Source: Selenomonadaceae bacterium (GTDB taxonomy: Bacteria > Bacillota > Negativicutes > Selenomonadales > Selenomonadaceae). From it: a DNA stretch of 32,195 bases. The stretch covers positions 1 through 32,195 of the forward strand of contig JAEEGN010000108.1 of the NCBI GenBank assembly GCA_016280345.1. Direction: 5' to 3'. Position 1 is the stretch's first letter; each line of letters opens with the position of its first letter. Positions 17,015-25,983 of the stretch are shown here, piece by piece. The position numbers and the translations under genes are program-made. The notes beneath the pieces are model-generated. The model saw only the letters and a list, made by a program, of their open reading frames with translations, made no database searches and had not been told where the DNA came from.

Positions 17015-18015
17015 CGGCACAGGAAAGCGCAGGCGAGAGCGCCCGGGAAGTCCGGGAGCGAAAGCGGCATGAGATTTTCAGCCAGGAAGCGCTGGACAAG
17101 ATGCGCTCCCCGGAAAAACTTGACACGATGATCCTGATCACAACCCCCATAACGTGGATGGGCTTGATCGCGGTGGCGGTAATGGTCCTCGCCGTGCTCA
17201 TCTGGTCGATATTCGGCTCCTTCACGGTGAAGGCCGACGGCATGGGCATGATCATGGATCCCAGCGGCGTCGCAACGGTGGCGTCCCTTTCCTCGGGAAC
17301 GGTGGACGAACTCTACGTCCATCCAGGCGAGCGGGTAACGCAGGGGGCGCGTATTGCCCATATCACCCAGGCGCAGCAGGAAGCCAGCACGCGCATGGCG
17401 CAGTACGCGCCGGAGCTCGCCACCAGCGCTCGTGAGGCAGCGGCCCGCGTGCATGAGTTTGACTCCTATCGTTACCAGCAGGACGTGACCGAATACATCC
17501 GCGCCACCCATGACGGCATTGTGGACGAGATATTCATCAACAAGGGCAGCATCGTGGGCAGCGGCATGACCGTCTGCACCCTTCGGATCATGGACGGGCG
17601 CAGCGAACTGCAGGGCGTCCTGTATATTCCGGTGGAAAAGGGCAAGCGCGTGGAGCCGGGCATGACGATTCAGCTTGCGCCCAACGGTGTGGACGTTTCC
17701 CAGTCGGGAAGCTTGATCGGCACGGTTCGCTCGGTGTCCCAGTACCCGGTTTCGCTGCAGGCGATCCAGAAGAGCCTGGCCAACGATCATCTGGCCCAAT
17801 GGATCGTTCAGGCGCAACAGAGCGCTGTGATGGAGATCAACTTCGACCTGGTGCGGGACGACTCCAACCCCTCCGGTTTTCTCTGGACTTCCAGCGTGGG
17901 CGAGCACAAGCCTGTCACGGCGGGTAGCTTCTGCACCGGGTCCATCATCATCGAACGCCAACCCCCAATCCAGAAAGTCTTCTATAAGTTGAGCCAGTGG
18001 CTGAGGAGCAGGTGA
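17011..18015 (+). CDS. NHLP-type bacteriocin system secretion protein (HlyD-like), module 2
   Basis: A 334-residue paralogue of the protein at 9124. The cytoplasmic N-terminus is about 15 residues longer and highly charged (ESAREVRERKRHEIFSQ), followed by LDKMRSPEKLDTMILI, a membrane helix (about 49-67, WMGLIAVAVMVLAVLIWSI) and the periplasmic part. The segment PVEKGKRVEPGMTIQLAPNG and the ending LSQWLRSR nearly repeat those of copy 1, so this region is under strong constraint, perhaps contact with the ABC subunits. The gene starts at ATG 17011 overlapping the previous stop (ATGA) and is followed 5 bp later by the C39 exporter gene, so the four module-2 genes form a tightly coupled unit. Confidence 0.85.
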   Translation: MTAQESAGESAREVRERKRHEIFSQEALDKMRSPEKLDTMILITTPITWMGLIAVAVMVLAVLIWSIFGSFTVKADGMGMIMDPSGVATVASLSSGTVDELYVHPGERVTQGARIAHITQAQQEASTRMAQYAPELATSAREAAARVHEFDSYRYQQDVTEYIRATHDGIVDEIFINKGSIVGSGMTVCTLRIMDGRSELQGVLYIPVEKGKRVEPGMTIQLAPNGVDVSQSGSLIGTVRSVSQYPVSLQAIQKSLANDHLAQWIVQAQQSAVMEINFDLVRDDSNPSGFLWTSSVGEHKPVTAGSFCTGSIIIERQPPIQKVFYKLSQWLRSR

Positions 18016-18019
18016 GCGC

Positions 18020-20239
18020 ATGTCTTTATGGGATAAAATTGAGGGCATGTTCACCAGGGACGTCACGCGTGTCAAAGTGCCGACGATACTCCAGATGGAA
18101 GCGACGGAGTGCGGCGCCGCGTCCCTTGCGATGGTGCTTGCCCATTTCGGTATGTGGGTGCCCCTCGAAAAACTCCGGGCGGAGTGCGGCGTTAACCGCG
18201 ACGGCTCCAAGGCGAGCAACATCGTCCGGTGCGCCTCGTCCCGTCATTGTGACGCCCAGGGCTTCCAGCTCGGCATCGACGAGCTGCTGGACGCGGTGGG
18301 CGAAGGGCTGTTCCCACTGATCATCCATTGGGAATTCAATCATTTCGTGGTATTGGAAGGCATTGTCGACGATACGGCCTATCTGAACGACCCTGCCATG
18401 GGCCGCCGTACCGTGCCGGTGAAAGAGCTTCGCACCTCCTATACGGGCGTCGCGGTCTCTGTCTCGCCCGGCGAAGGCTTCCAGAAGGAAGGCGAGCGTT
18501 ACAACGTCTTTAAGGACATCATGTCCAAGCTAATGGAAGACAAATGGGTCGCGCTTTACATCCTGATCCTGGAATTTTGCGCCATCATCCCCGGTCTTGC
18601 CTCGCCGGTCATGAGCCAGATATTCATGGACGAGATTCTGACGGGTAAGCATCGGGAATGGATGTTCAACTTCTGTATCGCCATGGTGGCCTCCTTCCTG
18701 CTGTCCGGCCTCATGGGCTGGCTGCGGGCCGTGGTGCTGACCCGTTGGCAGACGAAGCTGACGCTGGCCGATTCGTCGAGCTATTTCTGGCACCTTCTGC
18801 GGCTGCCAATGCAGTTCTTCCATCAGCGGTTCGCGGCGGAAGTCGCGGGCCGCGTCGGATTCAACGCCGACATCGCCGGCGTCTTGTCCGGACCAGCGGC
18901 CACGGCCGTGCTGGACCTCCTGGTGGCTATCTTCTACCTGTTGCTACTGTTGCAGTATAACGTGACGCTGACGTTGATCGGCGTGGCCTTCTGCTCGGTG
19001 GAGATTATCATGTTCTTCGCCATGCGACGGAAGCTGACCGACCTCAATATGCGTATCCAGCAGGACTCGGGCAAAGCCTACGGCGTTTCCATGAACGGCC
19101 TTCGCATGATTGAGACCATCAAGGCGAACGGTGACGAAGCCGATTTCTTCACGAAATGGGCGGGCTACCAGACGCGGGTGCTCTCCGCTTCGCAGGAAAC
19201 GACCCTCTGGTCCATGTCCGTGAACCTCCTGCCGACACTTCTTTCCGGCGTCAACAGCGCCCTGATCATGACTATCGGCGGCTTCTCCATCATGGACGGC
19301 ACGCTGACCGCCGGTATGTTCACGGCGTTCCAGCAGCTCATGGGTAGCTTCCAGGCGCCGGTGAACGCGCTGGTGGGCCTCGGCTCGACGCTGCAGACCA
19401 CCGAGATGCAGATGCAGCGACTGAACGACGTGCGCCGCTATGAGATGGACAGCCTGAACTTCCCCTCGGAAGAGGAAGAAGCGAAGAAATCTTTCCCGCG
19501 CAGCCGCCTGTCCGGCGACGTGACGCTGACGGACGTTTCCTTCGGCTACAGCCCGCTGGAAGCGCCGCTCCTTTCCGGTTTCAACCTGCACGCGGCGCCT
19601 GGTGACTGGATCGCCGTCGTCGGTGCCTCCGGCAGCGGCAAATCCACGCTGGCGAAGATTGTCACGGGGCTCTACGAGGAGTGGAACGGTACCGTGGCCT
19701 TTGACGGCGTGCCGCGGCGCGAGCTGCCGCGCACCGTTGTCATTAATTCTTTGGCGGCGGTGGATCAGGACATCACCATGATTTCGGGAACCGTGGCGGA
19801 AAATATCGCCCTGTTCGACAGCTCCGTGCGCCGTCAGGACATTCAGCAGGCGGCCATGGACGCCTGCATTCACGACGACATCATGCTGCTTCCCGGCGGC
19901 TACGATGCGCAGGTCGCCGAGGGCGGCATGAACTTCTCCGGCGGCCAGCGGCAACGCCTGGAAATTGCCCGCGCCCTGGCGACGAACCCGGCGATCCTCG
20001 TCCTCGACGAGGCTACCAGTGCGCTCGATCCGCTGACCGAGAAAACCGTCCTCGACAATATCCGCCACCGCGGCTGTACCTGCCTGATCGTGGCCCATCG
20101 CCTCTCCACCATCCGTGACTGCGACGAGATCATCATGCTCGACCACGGGCATATCGTGGAGCGTGGCACCCATGTGGACATGATGGCCCATGACGGTCCG
20201 TACAAGATGCTCATTGAGGAACAGGAGGCCATGCGATGA
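18020..20239 (+). CDS. NHLM-type C39 peptidase/permease/ATPase exporter, module 2
   Basis: A 739-residue paralogue of the exporter at 10154. The C39 domain has Cys31 (QMEATECGAA), His108 (FNHFVVLEG) and Asp124 (LNDPAMG), so the peptidase should be active. The membrane domain spans about 165-450. The ATPase has Walker A GASGSGKS (535-542), signature FSGGQ (639-643) and Walker B ILVLDE (659-664). Residues around 70-95 of the peptidase (CASSRHCDAQGFQLGIDELL) differ clearly from copy 1 (AAMRMGCRAEGRAGHPLGLK). In known C39 domains this neighbourhood helps form the leader-binding surface, so the two exporters may prefer different leaders, for example the TEKM type versus the Nif11-like type present here (inference). 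It overlaps the following gene by 4 bp (ATGA). Confidence 0.95.
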   Translation: MSLWDKIEGMFTRDVTRVKVPTILQMEATECGAASLAMVLAHFGMWVPLEKLRAECGVNRDGSKASNIVRCASSRHCDAQGFQLGIDELLDAVGEGLFPLIIHWEFNHFVVLEGIVDDTAYLNDPAMGRRTVPVKELRTSYTGVAVSVSPGEGFQKEGERYNVFKDIMSKLMEDKWVALYILILEFCAIIPGLASPVMSQIFMDEILTGKHREWMFNFCIAMVASFLLSGLMGWLRAVVLTRWQTKLTLADSSSYFWHLLRLPMQFFHQRFAAEVAGRVGFNADIAGVLSGPAATAVLDLLVAIFYLLLLLQYNVTLTLIGVAFCSVEIIMFFAMRRKLTDLNMRIQQDSGKAYGVSMNGLRMIETIKANGDEADFFTKWAGYQTRVLSASQETTLWSMSVNLLPTLLSGVNSALIMTIGGFSIMDGTLTAGMFTAFQQLMGSFQAPVNALVGLGSTLQTTEMQMQRLNDVRRYEMDSLNFPSEEEEAKKSFPRSRLSGDVTLTDVSFGYSPLEAPLLSGFNLHAAPGDWIAVVGASGSGKSTLAKIVTGLYEEWNGTVAFDGVPRRELPRTVVINSLAAVDQDITMISGTVAENIALFDSSVRRQDIQQAAMDACIHDDIMLLPGGYDAQVAEGGMNFSGGQRQRLEIARALATNPAILVLDEATSALDPLTEKTVLDNIRHRGCTCLIVAHRLSTIRDCDEIIMLDHGHIVERGTHVDMMAHDGPYKMLIEEQEAMR

Positions 20240-22974
20240 ACGAGGAAATGACCATGAACAGCGCCGAAGATGTGCAGCTTCGTGCCGGCAAGCGTTTCCT
20301 CCTGGAGAGCGAGGACGCCTACGTCGAAATCGTGTCCGGCGTCGTGGAGGCTTACGCCGTCACCAAGGGCGACGTGTCCTTTCGACGGACGTTCCTGGCG
20401 GGCTTTGAGGCGGGAGATGCCGTTTTCCCCGCCATGGACGAATTCGAGCAGATCGACGTGCAGATCTACGTCATTGAGGACGCCGTCCTGCGCGTAGTGC
20501 CTTTCAGTAAGAAAACGGCGGAGGAACTGCAGCCGCTGATGAAAGCCTGGCTCTCCCGGCTGGTGGAACTTCCCTGGATGCGCATCATCGCCGACCAGGG
20601 CGATGACATCCTGCAGAAATGGCGGCAGGGCACGGCGCTCAAAGAGGGCTCCAAAGATGAACTTCTCGAATCCTTCCGGGACAACGAGGGCATTTTCGCC
20701 ATGCTCCTGGGCGTGCATTTCGGCGCCGAGGACGGGCGCCTTTCCCAGCGGCTCGAAGTCCTCAAAAAGAGCAAGAAGATGTTGTTGGAAAACGGCGTCC
20801 GCAGCCTCCTGGGCGAAGAGCCTCTGTACGGGAACGCCGGCACCGTCATCAAGAAAGCGGCGGAGGACGCCACCTTCGTCGTGCAGCACGTGGCGAAAGC
20901 CCTGTCCATGCCCACCGACATCATCCATCTCTCGGCGGAGACCGCTTCCCATCTGGACGCCCCCACGATCCTGCGGCGCCTCGTCCAGAAGGGCAATATG
21001 CAGATGCGTGTCGTCAAGCTGCCTGAGGATTGGTACAAGAACGACGGTGGCGTGATGATCGCCCATTGGACGCCCCAGGGCTCGAAAGACAAGATCCTCA
21101 TGGCGCTGGTGCCGGAAAGCCCGGAAAAATACCGCGCCTATACGCCGAATCGCGCCGAGGGCTTCGAGGTTACCGAGGCCGTAGCGAAGGAAATCGATCC
21201 GGAAGCGTTTCTTTGCTATGCCGGATTCCCCGCCCGGGCGCTCAAGATGTGGGACCTCGTGAAGTTCATGTTCTTCCAGTGCTGGAAGGCCGACTATCGC
21301 ACGATCCTGCTCTGCAGCGTCTTCGCGGGCATGATCCCGCTGGCGACGCCGATCATCACCGAGACGATATTCCAGGACATCATCCCGATCCTCGACCGTC
21401 AGGGACTGGCCACCGTCACGCAGGCGCTGATGGTCACCAGCTTCACCACGGCGGCCCTTTCCATCGTGCGCTCCATCGCCGTCATGCGCATTTCGACCCA
21501 TATCGAGATCGCCGCCGAGGCGGCCATGTGGGGACGGCTGCTCACGATGCCGACGAAATTCTTCCGGAAGTTCACCACCGGTGAGCTGGCCAGCCGCATG
21601 GCGGGCATTGGCATAGCGAAAAGCCTTGCCTCCGGCGGATTCGTCGACTCGGTGTTCAGCTTCTTCTTCTCCTTCTGGAGCATCTTCCTGATGTGCTATT
21701 ACAGCTTCAAGCTGACCGCCGCCGCCATCGCCGTCTGGATCGTGTACTCCGCTTTCCAGGCCGCGGTCCTCAAGCGGACCCTTGACTTCCAGCGGAAGAT
21801 CATCGAATCCAGCAACAAGACGGCGGGCGTCATCCAGCAGATTTTCGCGGGTCTGGCGAAGTTCCGCGTGCAGGGCGCCGAAGAACAGGCCTACAGCCTT
21901 TGGACCAGAAACTTCGGCCGGAGCTGGAACCTGGGCCTGCAGCTCCGCTGGCAGCAGAACTACGTCGGCCTGATCTCCAGCCTCCAGCCCTTCGTGCTGA
22001 CGTTGATCCTCTACTGGATCGCCATCTACGGCATGGGCGAGGAAGGCAAGGGCGGCGGCATCACCTACGCCCAGTTCCTGGCCTTCAACTCCGCCTATTC
22101 GAGCTTCAACGGCGTCATGGGCGGCTTCCTTGGCTTCATCAGCCAGTACTTCGCCCTCCAGCCCCAGATCGAGAATCTCCGTCCCCTTCTGGAGGAGACG
22201 CCGGAGTCCAGCGGCGACCGGCAGGACGCCGGCAAACTCACCGGACAGCTGGCGGTTAACCATCTCTCCTTCGCCTATCCCGACCCGCAGACCGGCGAGC
22301 CGGGGCCGGAAGTCCTGCACGACGTCAGCTTCTCCGTCATGGCGGGCGAGAACGTCGCCATCGTCGGGCGCTCCGGCTGCGGCAAGAGCACTCTCGTGCG
22401 GCTGCTCCTGGGCTTCGAGGACCCGAAGGCCGGCTCCGTCACCTTTGACGGGCAGGACCTCGCCGACCTCTCCCTGCCCTCCGTGCGCTCCCAGATGGGC
22501 GTGGTGCTGCAGAACGGCCAGCTCATGACCGGGGACATCTACTCCAACATCATCGGCACCCGTCTCCTGTCCCAGGAAGACGCCTGGGAGGCGGCGGAGG
22601 CGGCGGGCATCGCCGACGACATCGCCATGATGCCGATGGGCATGCAGACCGTCATCAGCGAAGGCAGCTCCAACATCTCCGGCGGCCAGCGGCAGCGGCT
22701 CCTGATTGCCCGCGCCCTGGTGGCCAAGCCGGCCATCCTGATCTTCGACGAGGCCACCAGCGCCCTCGACAACCGTTCCCAGGCCATCGTCACCAAGAGC
22801 CTGGACGCGCTGAAGGCTACCCGCATCATCGTCGCCCACCGTCTTTCCACCATCCGGGGCTGCGACCGCATCATCGTTATGGATGCCGGTCGCGTCGCCG
22901 AGATGGGCAGCTTCGACGAGCTGATGGAAAAGGACGGCCTTTTCGCCAGCCTGGTGCGGCGGCAGGTCGCGTAA
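20236..22974 (+). CDS. NHLM-type second permease/ATPase subunit, module 2
   Basis: A 912-residue paralogue of the protein at 12404, starting at ATG 20236 inside the stop of the exporter gene. It has the same layout: a soluble N-terminal region of about 330 residues opening with GKRFLLESEDAYVEIVSG, no C39 triad, a membrane domain (about 345-625) and an ATPase with Walker A GRSGCGKS (711-718), signature ISGGQ (814-818) and Walker B ILIFDE (834-839). It lacks the Ala/Gly insert of copy 1. Two soluble blocks are near-identical in both copies (GDNEGIFAMLLGV or RDNEGIFAMLLGV, and RRLVQKG), which marks a conserved but unexplained N-terminal domain. The tolC pair follows after 22 bp. Confidence 0.93.
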   Translation: MNEEMTMNSAEDVQLRAGKRFLLESEDAYVEIVSGVVEAYAVTKGDVSFRRTFLAGFEAGDAVFPAMDEFEQIDVQIYVIEDAVLRVVPFSKKTAEELQPLMKAWLSRLVELPWMRIIADQGDDILQKWRQGTALKEGSKDELLESFRDNEGIFAMLLGVHFGAEDGRLSQRLEVLKKSKKMLLENGVRSLLGEEPLYGNAGTVIKKAAEDATFVVQHVAKALSMPTDIIHLSAETASHLDAPTILRRLVQKGNMQMRVVKLPEDWYKNDGGVMIAHWTPQGSKDKILMALVPESPEKYRAYTPNRAEGFEVTEAVAKEIDPEAFLCYAGFPARALKMWDLVKFMFFQCWKADYRTILLCSVFAGMIPLATPIITETIFQDIIPILDRQGLATVTQALMVTSFTTAALSIVRSIAVMRISTHIEIAAEAAMWGRLLTMPTKFFRKFTTGELASRMAGIGIAKSLASGGFVDSVFSFFFSFWSIFLMCYYSFKLTAAAIAVWIVYSAFQAAVLKRTLDFQRKIIESSNKTAGVIQQIFAGLAKFRVQGAEEQAYSLWTRNFGRSWNLGLQLRWQQNYVGLISSLQPFVLTLILYWIAIYGMGEEGKGGGITYAQFLAFNSAYSSFNGVMGGFLGFISQYFALQPQIENLRPLLEETPESSGDRQDAGKLTGQLAVNHLSFAYPDPQTGEPGPEVLHDVSFSVMAGENVAIVGRSGCGKSTLVRLLLGFEDPKAGSVTFDGQDLADLSLPSVRSQMGVVLQNGQLMTGDIYSNIIGTRLLSQEDAWEAAEAAGIADDIAMMPMGMQTVISEGSSNISGGQRQRLLIARALVAKPAILIFDEATSALDNRSQAIVTKSLDALKATRIIVAHRLSTIRGCDRIIVMDAGRVAEMGSFDELMEKDGLFASLVRRQVA

Positions 22975-22996
22975 CGAATTCGAGGTGTATATTCCT

Positions 22997-24343
22997 ATGA
23001 AAAAGGAGCTTCTTCTGGCCGCGGCGCTTCTCGCTCTCTCCTGCGGGCAGGGCGACGCGGCCGTCCGGCTCTCCCTCGCCGAGAGCGTGGATATGGCGCT
23101 GGCCACCCACGAGAATATCGAGATGGCACAGGCGGCCCGCGACGCGGCGAAGTGGAACCTTTCCGCCGCGCGCCGCGCCACCGGCTTCAATCTCGGCTGG
23201 CAGTCCACCGCCAACCGCATCGGCGGCCGGTCCTACAAGAGTTATCGCCGTTCGTATGACGAGCAGGGCGGCGACCCTTACAACTACACGTTCAGCAACA
23301 GCTTCTCTCTGTCGCTGCCCCTCTATACCGGCGGGCGCCTTGAGAACAACATCGCCGCCAGCCGGCACGGCCTCTCCGCCGCCGACCTTACACTGGAAAG
23401 CACGCGGCAGAACGTGCGCTTCCAGGCGCTCCAGGCGTACTATGACCTCCTGCAGCAGCAGAACCTACGGAACGTCTCCCAGTCCGCCGTGAACATGGGG
23501 GTCGAGCAGCGCAACCTGATCCAGGTCCAGTTCGAGGAAGGCGCGGTGGCCTATGCTGACGTGCTGCAGATGGAAGTCCAGCTCGCCGATTACCGGCAGG
23601 GCCTCGTCAGCGCCGAGGGCAGCCTCGACGCGGCGCGGTACACCCTGGCCCGCGTTGTCGGCTTACCGAAGGAAACCGCCATCGAGCCCACCGACACCTT
23701 CACCTACGTACCCTTTCCCCATACCCTGCCCGAGTGCGAGGAATATGCCCTGACGCACCGGCCCGACGGCGCCGCCGCCGAGTGCCGCGTCAAACAGTAC
23801 GAGGCGGGCAAGAACGCCCAGAAAGCCGGCTGGCGGCCCTCCCTGCAGGGCGTCGCCAACAAGAACATCAGCGCCAACGACCCCTTCAAGAAAGAACGCA
23901 GCGACTCCTGGGACGCCGGCGTGGCCCTCTCCTGGACCCTCTATGACAACTTCGTGACCTCGGCCAACGTCAACGCCGCCAAAGCGCAGGAGATGCAGGC
24001 CCAGGCCCAGGCCGACGGCCTCTGGAATGACATTCGCCTCGAAACGAGGACGGCCTACGCCCAGATGAAAGCGGCGGAGGAAAACATCCGCTCCACCGAG
24101 CTTGCTGTCAGGCAGGCGGAGGAAAGCTACAAGATCGCCCAGATCCGTTACGAGGAAGGCGTGGACATCTTGCTGAGCGTCACCAACGCCCAGGAAAAGC
24201 TCACCCAGGCGCGCTCGAACTACTACAGCGCCCTCTACCAGTACAACCTCTACAAAGCGGCGCTGGAAAAGGCCATGGGCCTGCCTGTCGGCCTTGACGT
24301 GCCGGATTACATGATGAAAGTGGAAGGCGGCAGCAAGCGATGA
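22997..24343 (+). CDS. TolC-family outer membrane efflux protein 1
   Basis: A 448-residue outer-membrane channel of the TolC family, expected to complete the export path from the ABC modules and adaptors. The N-terminus MKKELLLAAALLALSCGQG followed by DAAVRLS is a signal peptide. A Cys at 17 in ALSCG could make it a lipoprotein like OprM, though the paralogue lacks that Cys. The repeated TolC design is visible as two helical halves: ARDAAKWNLSAARRATGFNL with YTGGRLENN, then YEAGKNAQKAGWRPSLQGVA with LYDNFVTSANVNAAKAQEMQ, ending with SYKIAQIRYEEGVDILLSVT. I chose ATG 22997, nine bases after GAGGTG, rather than GTG 22985, which overlaps that site. It lies 22 bp after the second ABC gene. Confidence 0.92.
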   Translation: MKKELLLAAALLALSCGQGDAAVRLSLAESVDMALATHENIEMAQAARDAAKWNLSAARRATGFNLGWQSTANRIGGRSYKSYRRSYDEQGGDPYNYTFSNSFSLSLPLYTGGRLENNIAASRHGLSAADLTLESTRQNVRFQALQAYYDLLQQQNLRNVSQSAVNMGVEQRNLIQVQFEEGAVAYADVLQMEVQLADYRQGLVSAEGSLDAARYTLARVVGLPKETAIEPTDTFTYVPFPHTLPECEEYALTHRPDGAAAECRVKQYEAGKNAQKAGWRPSLQGVANKNISANDPFKKERSDSWDAGVALSWTLYDNFVTSANVNAAKAQEMQAQAQADGLWNDIRLETRTAYAQMKAAEENIRSTELAVRQAEESYKIAQIRYEEGVDILLSVTNAQEKLTQARSNYYSALYQYNLYKAALEKAMGLPVGLDVPDYMMKVEGGSKR

Positions 24344-25824
24344 AAGCTACGATGAAAAAACCGTTGCTTGTCGCGGCGGCGTTCCTCGTCCTCGGCTTCG
24401 GCCGCGGCGCTGGGGCCACCCCGCTCTCCGTGGATGAGAGCGTTCGCATGGCCCTGGCCACCCATGAGGACATCCAGGCGGCCGAGGCGGCCAGAGACGC
24501 TGCTCGCTGGGACCTCTCATCCACCCGCCGCGCCACCGGCTTCAACTTCGCCTGGCGCTCCGAAGCGACGCACATCGGAGGCTCCGACTACGGATACTAC
24601 CAGAGCCGCTATCGGCACCGGGACGCCACCCCCGAAGACGACTACTGGAACTGGCTGATAAACATGTTTTACGGGCGTCAGAATGACCCCTATCAGTCCG
24701 CTTACACCAACTCCCTTTCGCTGCGTTTCCCCGTCTATACCGGCGGGCGTCAGGAAAACTCCATCGAGGCCGACCGCCAGGCGCTGAACGCCGCCGATCT
24801 CGCATTGGAAAACGCCCGGCAGGAAGTGCGCTTCCGGGCCCTCCAGGCGTACTATGACCTCCTGCAGCGGATAAACCTTCGGAACATATCGAAATCCGCT
24901 GTAGGCATGGCCGGATCGCAGTGCGCCCTGATCCGCGTCCACTTCCAGGAGGGCGCCGTGGCCTACGCCGACTTGCTGCAGATGGAAGTCCAGCTTGCCG
25001 ACTACCGGCAGAGCCTCATCAGCGCCGAGGGGCGGCTGGAAGCCGCGCGCTACACCCTGGCCCGCGTCGTCGGCCTGCAGCAGGACACGCCCATCGAGCC
25101 CACGGACGACCTCACCTACGTCCCCTTCCCGAAAACCCTGCCCGAATGTGAGGAATACGCCCTGACGCACCGGCCTGACGGTGCCGCCGCCGAGTGCCGC
25201 GTCCGGCAGTACGAAGCCAACAAGAACGCCCAGAAAGCCGACTGGCAGCCGACGATTCAGGCCATCGCCAACAAGAACGTCGTCTCCAACCAGCCCTTCG
25301 CCAAAGACCGGACCGAGACATGGGGCGTGGGACTCCAGCTTTCGTGGAGCGTATTCGACAACGGCGTCACCGCGGCCAAAGTCCACGCCGCCAAAGAGCA
25401 GGAGCTCGAGGCCCGGGCCGAAGCCGACAACCTGCGCAGCAACATCCTGCTGGAAACGCGCAACGCCTATGCCGAAATGAAAGCGGCCGAGAAGAACATC
25501 CGCGACACCCGGCGCGCCGTCCGACAGGCCGAAGAAAGCCTGAAGATCGCCCAGACCCGCTACGACGAAGGCGTGGACATCCTGCTGAGCGTCACCAAGG
25601 CCCAGGAGAAACTGAACACGGCGCGGTCAAACTACTACACCGCCTTGTATCGGTACAACCTCAACCGGGTGACATTGGAAAAAGCCATCGGCGTCCCCGT
25701 GGCCATTGACGTGCCGCTTTACATGGCTGCCGTCGAACAGGGGAAAAGCGCCAACGAAGCCATGAAAGAAGCGGCCCTCTCCCCGGCCGCCGGCGTAACG
25801 CCGGTAAGGGAAACGCGGGGGTAA
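24340..25824 (+). CDS. TolC-family outer membrane efflux protein 2
   Basis: A 494-residue paralogue of the channel before it, overlapping it by 4 bp (ATGA). The signal peptide is MKATMKKPLLVAAAFLVLGF followed by GRGAGA, without a lipobox. It is colinear with TolC 1, but has an extra Tyr/Trp/Asp-rich stretch of about 20 residues near 84-110 (RHRDATPEDDYWNWLINMFY) ahead of YTGGRQENS, where the chain enters the outer-membrane barrel. It also has a longer C-terminal tail (EQGKSANEAMKEAALSPAAG). Many blocks are identical in both copies (EEYALTHRPDGAAAECRV, YEEGVDILLSVT or YDEGVDILLSVT), pointing to a fairly recent tandem duplication. With two export modules upstream, one channel per module is the simplest reading (inference). 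Confidence 0.92.
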   Translation: MKATMKKPLLVAAAFLVLGFGRGAGATPLSVDESVRMALATHEDIQAAEAARDAARWDLSSTRRATGFNFAWRSEATHIGGSDYGYYQSRYRHRDATPEDDYWNWLINMFYGRQNDPYQSAYTNSLSLRFPVYTGGRQENSIEADRQALNAADLALENARQEVRFRALQAYYDLLQRINLRNISKSAVGMAGSQCALIRVHFQEGAVAYADLLQMEVQLADYRQSLISAEGRLEAARYTLARVVGLQQDTPIEPTDDLTYVPFPKTLPECEEYALTHRPDGAAAECRVRQYEANKNAQKADWQPTIQAIANKNVVSNQPFAKDRTETWGVGLQLSWSVFDNGVTAAKVHAAKEQELEARAEADNLRSNILLETRNAYAEMKAAEKNIRDTRRAVRQAEESLKIAQTRYDEGVDILLSVTKAQEKLNTARSNYYTALYRYNLNRVTLEKAIGVPVAIDVPLYMAAVEQGKSANEAMKEAALSPAAGVTPVRETRG

Positions 25825-25875
25825 CGTGGCAGCGGATAACCGGGCAGAGACAGAAATGTAAGGAGGTTTTTCATC

Positions 25876-25983
25876 ATGGACAGCAAGGAGCCGAGCGGTA
25901 CGAAGAAGATGAAAGAGAAGTTTGATGACCGGAAGATGACGGCGGACCAGCTCGAAGACGTCGCGGGCGGCACCAAGTGGTAG
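25876..25983 (+). CDS. Leader-only precursor fragment ending at an in-frame TAG
   Basis: A 35-codon frame starts at ATG 25876 after a strong AAGGAGG and lies 51 bp behind the second tolC. It reads MDSKEPSGTKKMKEKFDDRK, then MTADQLEDVAGGTKW, then TAG. This is the same leader type as at 6957 and 29914, with GG at 31-32. The TAG (25981-25983) is followed directly, in the same frame, by ATG ATG ATG and the conserved downstream region of this family (25984-26253). Aligned on GG with the intact protein at 6957, the downstream sequence fits without any gap if the TAG is counted as one residue. So this is either a precursor with a nonsense mutation, a precursor decoded by read-through, or a leader and core now made as two polypeptides. 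Confidence 0.75.
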   Translation: MDSKEPSGTKKMKEKFDDRKMTADQLEDVAGGTKW

